This document shows, piece by piece, positions 24,679 to 32,949 of a stretch of 61,114 bases of DNA. The notes beneath the pieces were generated by a model. The model made no database searches, had not been told where the DNA came from, and worked only from the letters and a program-made list of their open reading frames with translations. The first letter of the stretch is position 1, and each line of letters starts with the position of its first letter. Origin of the DNA: CAURNT01 sp963539215 (GTDB lineage Bacteria > Fusobacteriota > Fusobacteriia > Fusobacteriales > Leptotrichiaceae); contig CAUTJT010000009.1 of the NCBI GenBank assembly GCA_963539215.1, forward strand, positions 1-61,114. The letters run 5' to 3'. The translations under genes and the position numbers were made by a program.

Positions 24679-25392
24679 CTACTTTTTCTTTTTACATACT
24701 AGAAATACTCTACTTTCTCCATATTCTTCATTCCTAGCTGTATCATATATTTCAAAACCTTGTTCCCTAACTATCTCTAACAATTTATCTGTTTCAAAAA
24801 TATTTTTTTCATGTTTCTCTACATATTTTCTATAAATATCATCTTCTTTTAAAAATATTGTCATTTCAACTAAATGTTTATACTTACTTAACTGTTCATG
24901 TCTCATAATATATGTATAGTTATCAGTTTCATCTATAAATATATCATTTTCAAATATCTCATCAAATATTTCAACTTCAACAAAATCAAAAATAAAGTAT
25001 CCATCATCTTCTAATGAATTATATACATTTGATAAAAACTTTTTAAGATCTGACAAAGATGAAAAATAGTTTACTGTATCAAAATTACACATTATTAAAC
25101 CGTATTTTTTACCAATAACTTCATTAACTATATCCAATTTAATAAAATTAAGATTTGAAAAATTATACTTAGATTTTGCAATTTCTAACATATCATCTGA
25201 AATATCATAAGCATCAACATCATAACCATCTTTAGCAAATAGATGTGACATCTTACCTGTACCACAACCTAAATCAGCAACATTTTTTATACCTTTTTTA
25301 GGTAAATATGATTTTATAAAAGTAAACCATGAATTATAGTTAACATTATCCATGAACTCATCATATATATCCGCAAACTTTTTATGTATCAT
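24679..25392 (-). CDS. SAM-dependent class I methyltransferase
   Basis: The 237-residue protein has the class I methyltransferase fold: motif I VADLGCGTGKM at 37-47, the acidic residue after the second strand (DAYDIS), then NFIKLDIV and the motif IV region MCNFDTVNY. The early KKFADIYDEFMDNV segment is seen in small-molecule methyltransferases of the UbiE/BioC type. The substrate is unknown. It overlaps the end of glmM by 4 bases, so it is co-translated within the glmM unit. Confidence 0.8.
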   Translation of the reverse strand: MIHKKFADIYDEFMDNVNYNSWFTFIKSYLPKKGIKNVADLGCGTGKMSHLFAKDGYDVDAYDISDDMLEIAKSKYNFSNLNFIKLDIVNEVIGKKYGLIMCNFDTVNYFSSLSDLKKFLSNVYNSLEDDGYFIFDFVEVEIFDEIFENDIFIDETDNYTYIMRHEQLSKYKHLVEMTIFLKEDDIYRKYVEKHEKNIFETDKLLEIVREQGFEIYDTARNEEYGESRVFLVCKKKK

Positions 25393-26750
25393 ACTAATTC
25401 TTCCTTAACTTTATCAACTAATTCATTTAATATTTTATTTAAAACACCTTCTTCTTTAGCTTCAACCATTACTCTTATTAAATTTTCAGTACCTGAAGCT
25501 CTTACAAGTATTCTACCTAATCCATGTATCTCTTTTTCTTTTTCTTCTATAAATTTAATAAGTTTTTCATTTTTATCCCAAGTTTTTTTCTTTTCTTTAT
25601 CCACTATTATATTAACCATATCTTGAGGCCAAAGTGATATTTCTTCTCTTAATTCACTAAGTTTTTTACCACTTTCTATAAATGCTTGCATCAATTGTAT
25701 ACTTGTTAATATACCATCTCCTGTAGTATTATAATCTAACATTATTACATGTCCTGATTGTTCTCCACCAAGATTTAAAGCATAAGTTCTCATTTTCTCT
25801 AATACATATCTATCTCCAACATTAGATCTAATTAAACGTATATTATTATCTTCTAAGTACTTTTCAACTCCCATATTAGTTAAAACCGTAGTTACAACTT
25901 TATTTGAATTTAACATACCTTTAGAATGTAAATTCATAGCCAATATACTAACTACTATATCTCCATCTAACAATACACCTTTTTCATCAACAGCTATTAA
26001 TCTATCAGCATCTCCATCATAAGCTATTCCCATATCTGCTTCAAATAACTTAACTGCTTTACATAATTTTTCTGGATGTGTTGATCCACAATTTACATTG
26101 ATATTTTTTCCTGTAGGAGTATTATTTATAACGACAACCTCTGCTCCTAAATTTTGTAAAACCTTAGCCGCCACTCTATATGCTGCACCATTTGCTGTAT
26201 CAACTACAACTTTATATCCAGCGAAAGAAGTTTTAACTGTAGTTTGTAAAAATTTTCTATACATCTTCATATCATCTTCTACATATGTAAATCTTCCTAA
26301 TTTTTCTCCATAAACTAGATTTTCCATTAAAAAATCTCTATCATCCATCAATCTTTCTATTTCTTCTTCAACTTCGTCACTTAATTTATATCCTAAACTA
26401 GAAAATATTTTTATACCATTATCTTTTATAGGATTATGAGATGCTGATATCATAACTCCTGCATCTGCATGTAAATGTCTTGTAATATAGCTTACACCAG
26501 GAGTTGGAAGAACACCAACAAAATCTATATTTACTCCCATTGCTGTTAATCCAGCAGAAAGAGCTGATCTTATCATATATCCTGAAATCCTAGTATCAGT
26601 TCCTAATATTACTTTAGGCTTTCCTTCTGTAATTTTATTTGTTCTTAAATAGTATCCTAGAGCTAACCCAAGATTTGTTACTATATCTATATTTAAATCC
26701 CTATTAGCTTCTCCTCTTATTCCATCTGTTCCAAAATATTTTCTAGCCAT
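25389..26750 (-). CDS. glmM: Phosphoglucosamine mutase
   Basis: GlmM interconverts glucosamine 6-phosphate and glucosamine 1-phosphate, feeding UDP-GlcNAc for peptidoglycan and LPS. The 453-residue protein has the start KYFGTDGIRG, the phosphoserine loop ISASHNP (101-107, Ser104), the metal loop DGDADR near 242, the sugar-binding GGEQSGH near 325 and the phosphate-binding RASGTENLIRVM near the C-terminus. Length matches the family. It overlaps the upstream XRE regulator by 8 bases, and a methyltransferase gene overlaps its end. Confidence 0.97.
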   Translation of the reverse strand: MARKYFGTDGIRGEANRDLNIDIVTNLGLALGYYLRTNKITEGKPKVILGTDTRISGYMIRSALSAGLTAMGVNIDFVGVLPTPGVSYITRHLHADAGVMISASHNPIKDNGIKIFSSLGYKLSDEVEEEIERLMDDRDFLMENLVYGEKLGRFTYVEDDMKMYRKFLQTTVKTSFAGYKVVVDTANGAAYRVAAKVLQNLGAEVVVINNTPTGKNINVNCGSTHPEKLCKAVKLFEADMGIAYDGDADRLIAVDEKGVLLDGDIVVSILAMNLHSKGMLNSNKVVTTVLTNMGVEKYLEDNNIRLIRSNVGDRYVLEKMRTYALNLGGEQSGHVIMLDYNTTGDGILTSIQLMQAFIESGKKLSELREEISLWPQDMVNIIVDKEKKKTWDKNEKLIKFIEEKEKEIHGLGRILVRASGTENLIRVMVEAKEEGVLNKILNELVDKVKEELV

Positions 26751-27372
26751 TTAATATCCTTCCCATATACTTACCTATATATTTACCTATTATTTTTATC
26801 TTACTTTGATTAGTTCTACTTAATATATTAGTTCCTTTTAAATGATTCAAATATCTCATATATAACTTATCATTAACATGTTCTACATATACAAAGTCTA
26901 TACTTCCATCAAAATTAATTAAAATAAAATCTTTATCAATACTTTCTATGTATAAATCTTTAGTTTCAATAAAAATATACTCCCCTAATTTAAATTCCTC
27001 TAAATTATCTGTTTCTATTTTTAAATATTTTAAATCATTTCTTTTTAAATTTGATATACTTATTTTTTCTTCACTAAACTTATATTCAAATCCATTTAAA
27101 GTATATACTCCAATACATTGTATATCTGTAGGATAATCTTCTGTATATTTTACCTTTTTATATACTTCATATTTCTCTATAATCTGTATATCTTCTTTAG
27201 AAATATTCAAAACCTTTACCAAATTATTCATAACAATTTTAGAAGGTTTTTTTCTATTATTTATTAAAGCATTAATATACTGAGGACTTACCCCTAGTAT
27301 ATTAGCTATAGTAGTTTGTGTAATATTTAATTTATTTAAATACTTAGTCAATATATCTCCAGTAGTAACCAT
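26743..27372 (-). CDS. XRE-type DNA-binding regulator with S24-like C-terminus
   Basis: The 209-residue protein begins with a helix-turn-helix of the Cro/C1 (XRE) type at about 12-60 (LNITQTTIANILGVSPQYINALINNRKKPS). The C-terminal half has the beta-rich pattern of LexA/S24 repressors (KLGEYIFIE, DFILINFDG, a final IIGKYIGKYMGRI), but the residues where the S24 Ser-Lys dyad should sit read as an Asn-containing segment, so self-cleavage is unlikely. Prophage genes are absent around it. It is tucked between a DUF1858 gene and glmM with overlaps on both sides, hinting that it may regulate this housekeeping unit. Target unknown. Confidence 0.65.
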   Translation of the reverse strand: MVTTGDILTKYLNKLNITQTTIANILGVSPQYINALINNRKKPSKIVMNNLVKVLNISKEDIQIIEKYEVYKKVKYTEDYPTDIQCIGVYTLNGFEYKFSEEKISISNLKRNDLKYLKIETDNLEEFKLGEYIFIETKDLYIESIDKDFILINFDGSIDFVYVEHVNDKLYMRYLNHLKGTNILSRTNQSKIKIIGKYIGKYMGRILNG

Positions 27373-27623
27373 TACTCACCTACTTTTTTTCTTTCTTCCT
27401 CTTTAAGTCTTTCTTCTTCCTCTAATTCTAATATCATATTAATTTCTTCAAGTATAATATCTGAATCTAATCCATGTAATTCTATACCTTCACCTATAGT
27501 TTCAGCTGTTGATATTACACAACCAGAACACCCAAGTCCATATCTCATCAATATATGAGTAACTATCGGATATTTTTCAACAACTTCATCTATATTCATA
27601 TCATAATGTACTCTTATTTCCAT
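27372..27623 (-). CDS. DUF1858 domain protein (redox disulfide motif)
   Basis: From the ATG at 27623 (AGGAGA 5 bases upstream) the product is 83 residues. It matches the DUF1858 family: an N-terminal block of about 55 residues with DMNIDEVVEKYP, LMRYGLGCSGC (two cysteines in CSGC) and AETIGEGIELHGLD. These small proteins carry a CxxC-type cysteine pair thought to be redox-active or to bind a metal. A charged Glu/Lys tail follows. An upstream in-frame start at 27659 would overlap the promoter and has no RBS. First gene of the glmM unit; its stop touches the start of the XRE gene. Confidence 0.8.
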   Translation of the reverse strand: MEIRVHYDMNIDEVVEKYPIVTHILMRYGLGCSGCVISTAETIGEGIELHGLDSDIILEEINMILELEEEERLKEEERKKVGE

Positions 27624-27650
27624 ATTTCTCCTATTTTTTAATATATATGT

Positions 27651-27679
27651 ATTATACAACTTTTTAAGTTTTTTTTCTA
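27651..27679 (-). promoter_or_regulatory. Promoter of DUF1858-XRE-glmM unit
   Basis: Minus strand TAGAAA (27674-27679), 17 bases, TATAAT (27651-27656) preceded by AGTTG. The block from ACTAG to TATAATA is nearly identical to the mnmA promoter at 40353-40381. Confidence 0.7.
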
Positions 27680-27686
27680 GTAAATT

Positions 27687-27718
27687 AAAAAAGCTGTATT
27701 AAATAAATAATACAGCTT
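27687..27718 (-). terminator. Terminator after DJ-1 family gene
   Basis: Minus-strand perfect stem AAGCTGTATT/AATACAGCTT (arms 27709-27718 and 27691-27700), 8-base loop, TTTTTT tail. It closes the long unit containing ptsI. Confidence 0.87.
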
Positions 27719-27725
27719 AAATTTA

Positions 27726-28277
27726 TTAATAATTTACTATTTCTATTTTTAATTTATCATGGATTTCATTTCCTAATAAATATTTAACTATTTCTAACCC
27801 TAAATCTTTAGAAGCAGCAACAGATCTTCCTGTTATAACATTTTTATCTACTATTACAGGAAAATTATTAGCACTTCCTCCATTTTCTAAAATATATTTT
27901 TCATATCCTGGATATGCAGTTGCATTCATTCCATTTAAAACACCTATTTTGGCTAGATATGAAGGGGCTGCACATATAGCTGATACCAATTTTTTATCAT
28001 GAAACATTTTCAAAACAATATCTTTTATAATACTATAATCATAATATTTTTTAGTACCTGGTCCTCCTGGTAAAAATACACCATCAAATTCATCATAGTT
28101 TATTTCAACTAATTTTTTTTCTCTAGATATTTTAATCCCATGAGAACTAACTATATCTAAAGAATCTTGTGGAGTAACAATTAATACCTCTATGCCTGAT
28201 CTTCTCATTAAATCTATAGGAAATAAGGCTTCTGTCTCTTCAAAACCATCTACTAATATAGCTAATATTTTTTTCAT
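27726..28277 (-). CDS. DJ-1/PfpI family protein
   Basis: The 183-residue protein belongs to the DJ-1/YajL/PfpI superfamily, whose members act as glyoxalase/deglycase-like or chaperone-like stress proteins. The nucleophile-elbow cysteine is Cys102 in VSAICAAPSYLA, the partnering glutamate lies in GFEETEA (residues 13-14), and the GGPGTKKY loop is at 71-78. Length fits the DJ-1 (YajL/ThiJ) group. It is the last gene before the terminator and follows a small membrane protein by 8 bases. Confidence 0.9.
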   Translation of the reverse strand: MKKILAILVDGFEETEALFPIDLMRRSGIEVLIVTPQDSLDIVSSHGIKISREKKLVEINYDEFDGVFLPGGPGTKKYYDYSIIKDIVLKMFHDKKLVSAICAAPSYLAKIGVLNGMNATAYPGYEKYILENGGSANNFPVIVDKNVITGRSVAASKDLGLEIVKYLLGNEIHDKLKIEIVNY

Positions 28278-28285
28278 AAAATCTC

Positions 28286-28618
28286 CTATCTTATAATTAA
28301 TCTAATCAAATATTGTACAGGCATAGCAACTAAAGAAAGTATTGTAAATACAACCATTCTATAAATATACATAGGCGCACCTTTTTTAGTAACCCTACTA
28401 TAAACTATCATAGCTGCAAGTACAGCTGCCATTATTAAAAATATTCCAAAAATATTAGAAGATAATAAAGTTGATATAAAGAATAAAACATATATTATAT
28501 AGTCAAATTTAGTAAAAGGCATTTGATTTAAAATTTCTTCTTCTCTCTTTTTTTCTTCAAACTCCTTTTCTTCTTTAGCTTTTCTCTTTTGTTCTTTTTC
28601 ACCTTTTAACTTTCTCAT
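28286..28618 (-). CDS. Small membrane protein with charged N-terminal helix
   Basis: The 110-residue protein has about 30 N-terminal residues dominated by Lys and Glu, probably one long helix, followed by two to three membrane helices (about 39-57, 59-73 and 86-108). I do not recognise a family. A good RBS (AGGAGA) and 7-8-base gaps to ptsI and the DJ-1 gene show it is part of that unit. Confidence 0.6.
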   Translation of the reverse strand: MRKLKGEKEQKRKAKEEKEFEEKKREEEILNQMPFTKFDYIIYVLFFISTLLSSNIFGIFLIMAAVLAAMIVYSRVTKKGAPMYIYRMVVFTILSLVAMPVQYLIRLIIR

Positions 28619-28625
28619 ATTTCTC

Positions 28626-30335
28626 CTATCTTAAAGACTCAATAACTTCTTCAGTAGTATCTTTACTTAAAATTAAATCTCTATACTTTTGAGCTTCAGC
28701 ATAATTTGTATCTAAAATTTTTCTCTTAACTTTTAATACTGAAGATGCTGACATACTAAATGAGTCAAGTCCCATTCCTAAAAGTAATTCAGTAGCATCT
28801 TTATTTCCTGCAAATTCTCCACACATACTTATTGAAATTCCTTGATTATGTGCAGCATCTATTACTTTTTGTATAGCTTCAAGTACAGCAGGGTTAAACG
28901 CTGAATAAAGATCAGAAACCATTTCATTTCCTCTATCAACAGCTAAGAAATATTGAGTTAAATCATTAGTTCCTATAGAGAAGAAGTCAACTTCTTTTGC
29001 AAATTTATATGCTATTATTGCAGAAGAAGGTGTTTCAACCATTATACCTACTTTAATATTTCTATCAAATTTCTTACCTATAGCATCTAATTCATCCATA
29101 CACTCTTTTAATATTATATTTGCAAGTCTTACTTCTTTAATTGAACTTATCATTGGATACATTATCTTAACTGTTCCATAAGCTGATGCTCTTAATATTG
29201 CTCTAAGTTGTGTTTTAAACATATCTTTATTTACTAAAGATATTCTTATAGCTCTATAACCTAAGAATGGATTTAATTCTTTAGGAAGATCTAAATAAGG
29301 TAATTCTTTATCTCCACCTATGTCCATAGTTCTTATAGTTACAGGATTATTATTCATTTTTTCAACAACTGTTCTATATGCTCTATATTGTTCTTCTTCT
29401 GTTGGCATATGATCAGAATTCATAAATAAGAATTCAGTTCTATATAACCCTATACCTGTAGCTCCTGCTTCTATTACCGCATCCACATCTTCAGGTTTAC
29501 CAATATTTCCCCAAACTTCTACACTGTGTCCATCAGTTGTTATAGGTTTTAAATCTTTTATTTTCTTTAATTCTTCTTTTAATTGACGTTGTTCTTCTCT
29601 TTTTCTTCCAAACTCTTCAATTAGCTCTTTAGATGGACTTAAATAAACTTCTCCTTTTTCTCCATCTATTACTATATCTTCTCCATCTTTAACAGTAGAA
29701 ATTATAGATTTTGTCCCAACCACAGCTGGTATTTCAAGTGATCTAGCCATTATAGCTGAATGGGCTGTTTTACCTCCTATTTCAGTTACAAAACCTTTAC
29801 AATTATCAAGATCTAATTGTGCTGTATCTGAAGGAGTTAAATCATTTGTTACTATTATTGTATTTGGTTCTAAATTACTTAAATCTTTTATTTTAATATT
29901 TAATAAATTCTTTAGCCATCTAGTTCCTATATCTTGTATATCTGCTGCTCTTTCTCTTAAATATGGATCATCTAATTGTGAAAACATATCAGCATAAGTT
30001 TGTATTCCTTCTTTTAATGCATATTCTGCCTTCATTCCATCTTCTTTAATTTTAGTCTTTATATCATCCATTAGGTCTTCATCTTCCAAAAGTAGTATAT
30101 GACCATCAAATATATCTGCCTTATCATCTCCCATTTTAGCTCTAACTTTTTCTCTAATAGATATTAGTTGTGTTTTAGATTTTTTCATTGCTTCTTCAAG
30201 TTTTAAAAACTCTGATTCAGCTGTTTCACTTGTTAAGTTTTTTTCTTCAGGAAGAACTATATCTTCTTGATGGAAAATTAATACCTTACCTATAGCAACA
30301 CCTTCAGATGCTCCTATACCTGTTAATCTTAGCAT
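28626..30335 (-). CDS. ptsI: PTS enzyme I (phosphoenolpyruvate-protein phosphotransferase)
   Basis: Enzyme I takes phosphate from phosphoenolpyruvate and passes it to HPr, starting all PTS sugar uptake and the regulatory EIIA relays. The 569-residue protein has the active histidine His192 in GGKTAHSAIMARS, the PEP-binding GIGLYRTEFLFM near 295, the RTMDIGGDKELPY block near 335, and the C-terminal FFSIGTNDLTQY and MCGEFAG motifs. Length is standard. HPr is not adjacent, which is unusual. Two EIIA(Ntr/Fru)-type and one EIIA(Man)-type proteins in the window are possible downstream acceptors. The RBS GGAGGTAT precedes the ATG. Confidence 0.97.
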   Translation of the reverse strand: MLRLTGIGASEGVAIGKVLIFHQEDIVLPEEKNLTSETAESEFLKLEEAMKKSKTQLISIREKVRAKMGDDKADIFDGHILLLEDEDLMDDIKTKIKEDGMKAEYALKEGIQTYADMFSQLDDPYLRERAADIQDIGTRWLKNLLNIKIKDLSNLEPNTIIVTNDLTPSDTAQLDLDNCKGFVTEIGGKTAHSAIMARSLEIPAVVGTKSIISTVKDGEDIVIDGEKGEVYLSPSKELIEEFGRKREEQRQLKEELKKIKDLKPITTDGHSVEVWGNIGKPEDVDAVIEAGATGIGLYRTEFLFMNSDHMPTEEEQYRAYRTVVEKMNNNPVTIRTMDIGGDKELPYLDLPKELNPFLGYRAIRISLVNKDMFKTQLRAILRASAYGTVKIMYPMISSIKEVRLANIILKECMDELDAIGKKFDRNIKVGIMVETPSSAIIAYKFAKEVDFFSIGTNDLTQYFLAVDRGNEMVSDLYSAFNPAVLEAIQKVIDAAHNQGISISMCGEFAGNKDATELLLGMGLDSFSMSASSVLKVKRKILDTNYAEAQKYRDLILSKDTTEEVIESLR

Positions 30336-30349
30336 AATATACCTCCGAA

Positions 30350-31042
30350 TTATTTATTATTTTCTCTAATTTCTTTCATTCTTATACGTAACAATTTTAC
30401 AATTTCTCCCTTGCCAAAATTAGCCGCAAGATCTAAGGCCCTATATCCTTTTTTATCTTTCATAAAAGGATCTGCTCCATTTTCAAGTAATAAAGCAACT
30501 ATATTGGAATTTCCCTTTAATGTTGCATCTTCTAAAGCATGCCATCCATCTATATCGTTAACCTTATTTACTAAAGTTTTATCTTTTTCTATAAGTAACT
30601 TTGCTCCATCATAATTTGAATAATATGCTGCTATATTAAGAGGATATTTACCAAATATATGATGCCTAATATCTAAATTAACATCTCGTTTCAAGAGTTC
30701 TTCAAGTATAGTATTATTGCTATACTCTATAGCCGTCATTAAAGCTGTTTCACCTTTAGAATTTTTCGCATTAATATCTACCTTTTCAATTTTAGATATT
30801 TCTATATTTTTGAAAGCTGGTCTATACGCATTATCAGGATATATTTTTATATTTTCCTCATCATCACCATTAATATATCTCATAACTTTAGTATTATTAA
30901 AATATCTAATGGCATTGAAAAAATCATTTAATCTAGTTTCCTCTACTTCACTTTCTCTCGAAATTAATATTTTATTTGTATTATCGTTATTGGTATATGA
31001 TATGAGTGAAATAAATAATAATAAAATAAAAATTTTTTTCAT
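30350..31042 (-). CDS. Exported ankyrin-repeat protein
   Basis: From the ATG at 31042 the product is 230 residues with an N-terminal signal sequence (KKIFILLLFISLISYT), then about 70 residues, then four to five ankyrin repeats (recognisable by GETALMTAIEYSN, YPLNIAAYYSN, GWHALEDATLKGN and GYRALDLAANFGK). Ankyrin repeats bind proteins; with the signal sequence it should act in the periplasm or beyond. The in-frame GTG at 31051 is too close to AAGG to be preferred. It lies between trmD and ptsI, 14 bases from the latter. Partner unknown. Confidence 0.82.
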   Translation of the reverse strand: MKKIFILLLFISLISYTNNDNTNKILISRESEVEETRLNDFFNAIRYFNNTKVMRYINGDDEENIKIYPDNAYRPAFKNIEISKIEKVDINAKNSKGETALMTAIEYSNNTILEELLKRDVNLDIRHHIFGKYPLNIAAYYSNYDGAKLLIEKDKTLVNKVNDIDGWHALEDATLKGNSNIVALLLENGADPFMKDKKGYRALDLAANFGKGEIVKLLRIRMKEIRENNK

Positions 31043-31072
31043 TTGAATCACTACCTTATTATATCATATTTT

Positions 31073-31798
31073 TTATTTTTTTAAAATTTTATTTAATTTT
31101 TCTTTAAAGTCTTCTTCTTCCATTTTTTTAGAGATTAAATCCGGTCTATTTTTCAAAGTTTTTTTCAAGGATTCATCATCTCTAAATTCCTCTATTAGTT
31201 TGTGATTACCGTTCAAAAGAACTTCAGGTACTTCCATTTTATCAATAATTTGAGGTCTTGTATATTGAGGAAATCCAAGTAGACCATTATAGAAAGAATC
31301 CGTTTCATATGATTCTTTTTTTATTATTCCATCTTTCATCCTAACTATACCATCTATAAGTACAAGAGATGGTAAATCTCCACTACTCAAAACATAATCA
31401 CCTATAGAAATTTCCTTATCTACAAATTTATCTATTACCCTTTGATCTAATCCTTCATACCTTCCCGATATTATACAAATATCATCTTTTTGTGATAATT
31501 CTATTAATGTCTTTTGATTTAATCTTTCTCCTTGTGGAGTAACAAAAACAGTATAAGGTTTTTTGACTTTAGCTTTTCTCAAACCTACAAAATAGGCCCA
31601 AAAAGGTTCAGGCTTAAGAACCATACCGGCTCCTCCTCCAAAAGGGGCATCATCTACTTGTTTATGCTTATCATTTGTATAATCTCTAATATTTTCTATA
31701 ATATATTCAATATCATTATTAATGGCTCTATTTAATATAGTTTGAGATAAATACATTTCAAACAATTCATTAAATAGTGTTAAGACCCTTATTTTCAT
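31073..31798 (-). CDS. trmD: tRNA (guanine37-N1)-methyltransferase
   Basis: TrmD methylates G37 next to the anticodon, preventing frameshifts. The 241-residue SPOUT knot protein has the start KIRVLTLFNELFE, the DDAPFGGGAGMV loop (49-60), the SAM-binding ISGRYEGLDQRV near 113 and SIGDYVLSSGDL near 132. Its start overlaps the stop of rimM (TAATG), the classic rimM-trmD pairing; rpsP and rplS, often beside them, are absent. The catalytic Asp region YETDSFYNGLLGFPQYTRP is intact. Confidence 0.97.
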   Translation of the reverse strand: MKIRVLTLFNELFEMYLSQTILNRAINNDIEYIIENIRDYTNDKHKQVDDAPFGGGAGMVLKPEPFWAYFVGLRKAKVKKPYTVFVTPQGERLNQKTLIELSQKDDICIISGRYEGLDQRVIDKFVDKEISIGDYVLSSGDLPSLVLIDGIVRMKDGIIKKESYETDSFYNGLLGFPQYTRPQIIDKMEVPEVLLNGNHKLIEEFRDDESLKKTLKNRPDLISKKMEEEDFKEKLNKILKK

Positions 31799-32295
31799 TA
31801 TCTCATACCTTCTATCAATTCTGTATTAATAATTTTTTCTTTTTCATCTATTTCCTTTATAAATTCATCTACCATAGGAACCATAATTTCATCTGAATCA
31901 TTAAGTATTATCAATATATCATGTGCTGCTGTTTCTAATATATCTATTACATCTCCTACATAATCATTTTTATCATATACTTTAAAGCCTATTAAACTTA
32001 ATTCCTCTTCATAATCTGGTACTAAATCTTTTCTAATATATACATTATAGCCTATATACTCCTTAGCTTTATCCATATTATTTATACTTTCAAAATCTAT
32101 TAAAACTCTTTTATCTGTCATACCTTTAACATTAGATATCTTTTGTACATTCATATCAGAATCTTTTTTTAATATAACATCAAAACCTATAATTTCTGAA
32201 ATTAAAGAAAAAGAAGTTTTTAATTTAACTGTACCAAGTAATCTATGTGTACCAGTTATAGTACCAATATATATTAAATTATCTATTATTCTCAC
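31798..32295 (-). CDS. rimM: Ribosome maturation factor RimM
   Basis: RimM helps assemble the 30S head around S19 and 16S helix 31. The 165-residue protein has the N-terminal barrel (YIGTITGTHRLLGTVKLK) and the PRC-barrel C-terminal domain containing GFKVYDKNDYVGDVIDIL and ILIILNDSDEIMVPMVDEFIKEID. The start is a GTG immediately behind AAGGCG; the spacing is poor, so the true start might be a few codons downstream. It overlaps the preceding membrane-protein gene by 17 bases and trmD by 1. Confidence 0.92.
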   Translation of the reverse strand: MRIIDNLIYIGTITGTHRLLGTVKLKTSFSLISEIIGFDVILKKDSDMNVQKISNVKGMTDKRVLIDFESINNMDKAKEYIGYNVYIRKDLVPDYEEELSLIGFKVYDKNDYVGDVIDILETAAHDILIILNDSDEIMVPMVDEFIKEIDEKEKIINTELIEGMR

Positions 32296-32947
32296 CGCCT
32301 TTTAAACCTGTTAGGTTATAATACAATATACCTAAATTAAGAGTTATAAATATACCTACAACTATAGAATATGTTGAAATTAATATAATTCTTTCTCCTA
32401 GTAAATCAACAACCATCTTAACCATAGCATCAAATTCTAAATTTGAAGATAATGAAGATATTTTTTCTGTAGTATATCTCATTAAATAGGCATACAATGG
32501 AATGTATAAAATTATATAACTAAAAATTATAGTTTTAAGCATACTATACATACTAATACCAAATAAGCTTAATGAATATTTAATAGAATATTTAAAATTG
32601 ATTTCTTTTATTAAAAATATATATCCAAAATATGCAAAAACTAATCTCAAACTCAAATTAAACGAAGTTAATAATGTTGAAGTGTATACAATATTAGTTA
32701 AATAGTTAAAAATTACAAGTATAAAATAATATATAACAAATCTTTTAATATTTATTTTATAATTCTCATAATATTTAGCAACTATAATTATACTAAATAC
32801 AGTAATTAAAGTATATACAAAATTATTTATTATAAATTTTTTAGAATAAGTATTTGTAAAAAAAATAATTAAAGTAAACAATATAAAATATATAATATTT
32901 GAGTAAATTATTTTAATTCCTTCTTTAAATATATCTAATATTTTCAT
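32279..32947 (-). CDS. Multi-pass membrane protein, function unknown
   Basis: The 222-residue protein has about six hydrophobic helices covering most of its length, with Tyr-, Ile- and Asn-rich connecting segments and a short basic C-terminus. I see no motif assigning a family. Its position between the EIIA(Man)-like gene (2 bases away) and rimM (overlap) and its RBS (AAAGG) support a real gene. Confidence 0.55.
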   Translation of the reverse strand: MKILDIFKEGIKIIYSNIIYFILFTLIIFFTNTYSKKFIINNFVYTLITVFSIIIVAKYYENYKINIKRFVIYYFILVIFNYLTNIVYTSTLLTSFNLSLRLVFAYFGYIFLIKEINFKYSIKYSLSLFGISMYSMLKTIIFSYIILYIPLYAYLMRYTTEKISSLSSNLEFDAMVKMVVDLLGERIILISTYSIVVGIFITLNLGILYYNLTGLKGGENNR

Positions 32948-32949
32948 AA

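Noticed and set aside
26743..27372. Prophage indicated by the XRE repressor
   Set aside because: No integrase, structural, lysis or attachment sequences are found around it; all neighbours are housekeeping genes.
30717..31046. 109-codon plus-strand frame opposite the ankyrin gene
   Set aside because: The minus-strand frame has clear ankyrin repeats and a signal sequence; the plus frame has nothing recognisable.
31058..31066. TGATATAAT extended -10 before the ankyrin gene
   Set aside because: It is only 15 bases from the ATG, so a transcript starting there would lack the ribosome site; co-transcription from trmD is more likely.
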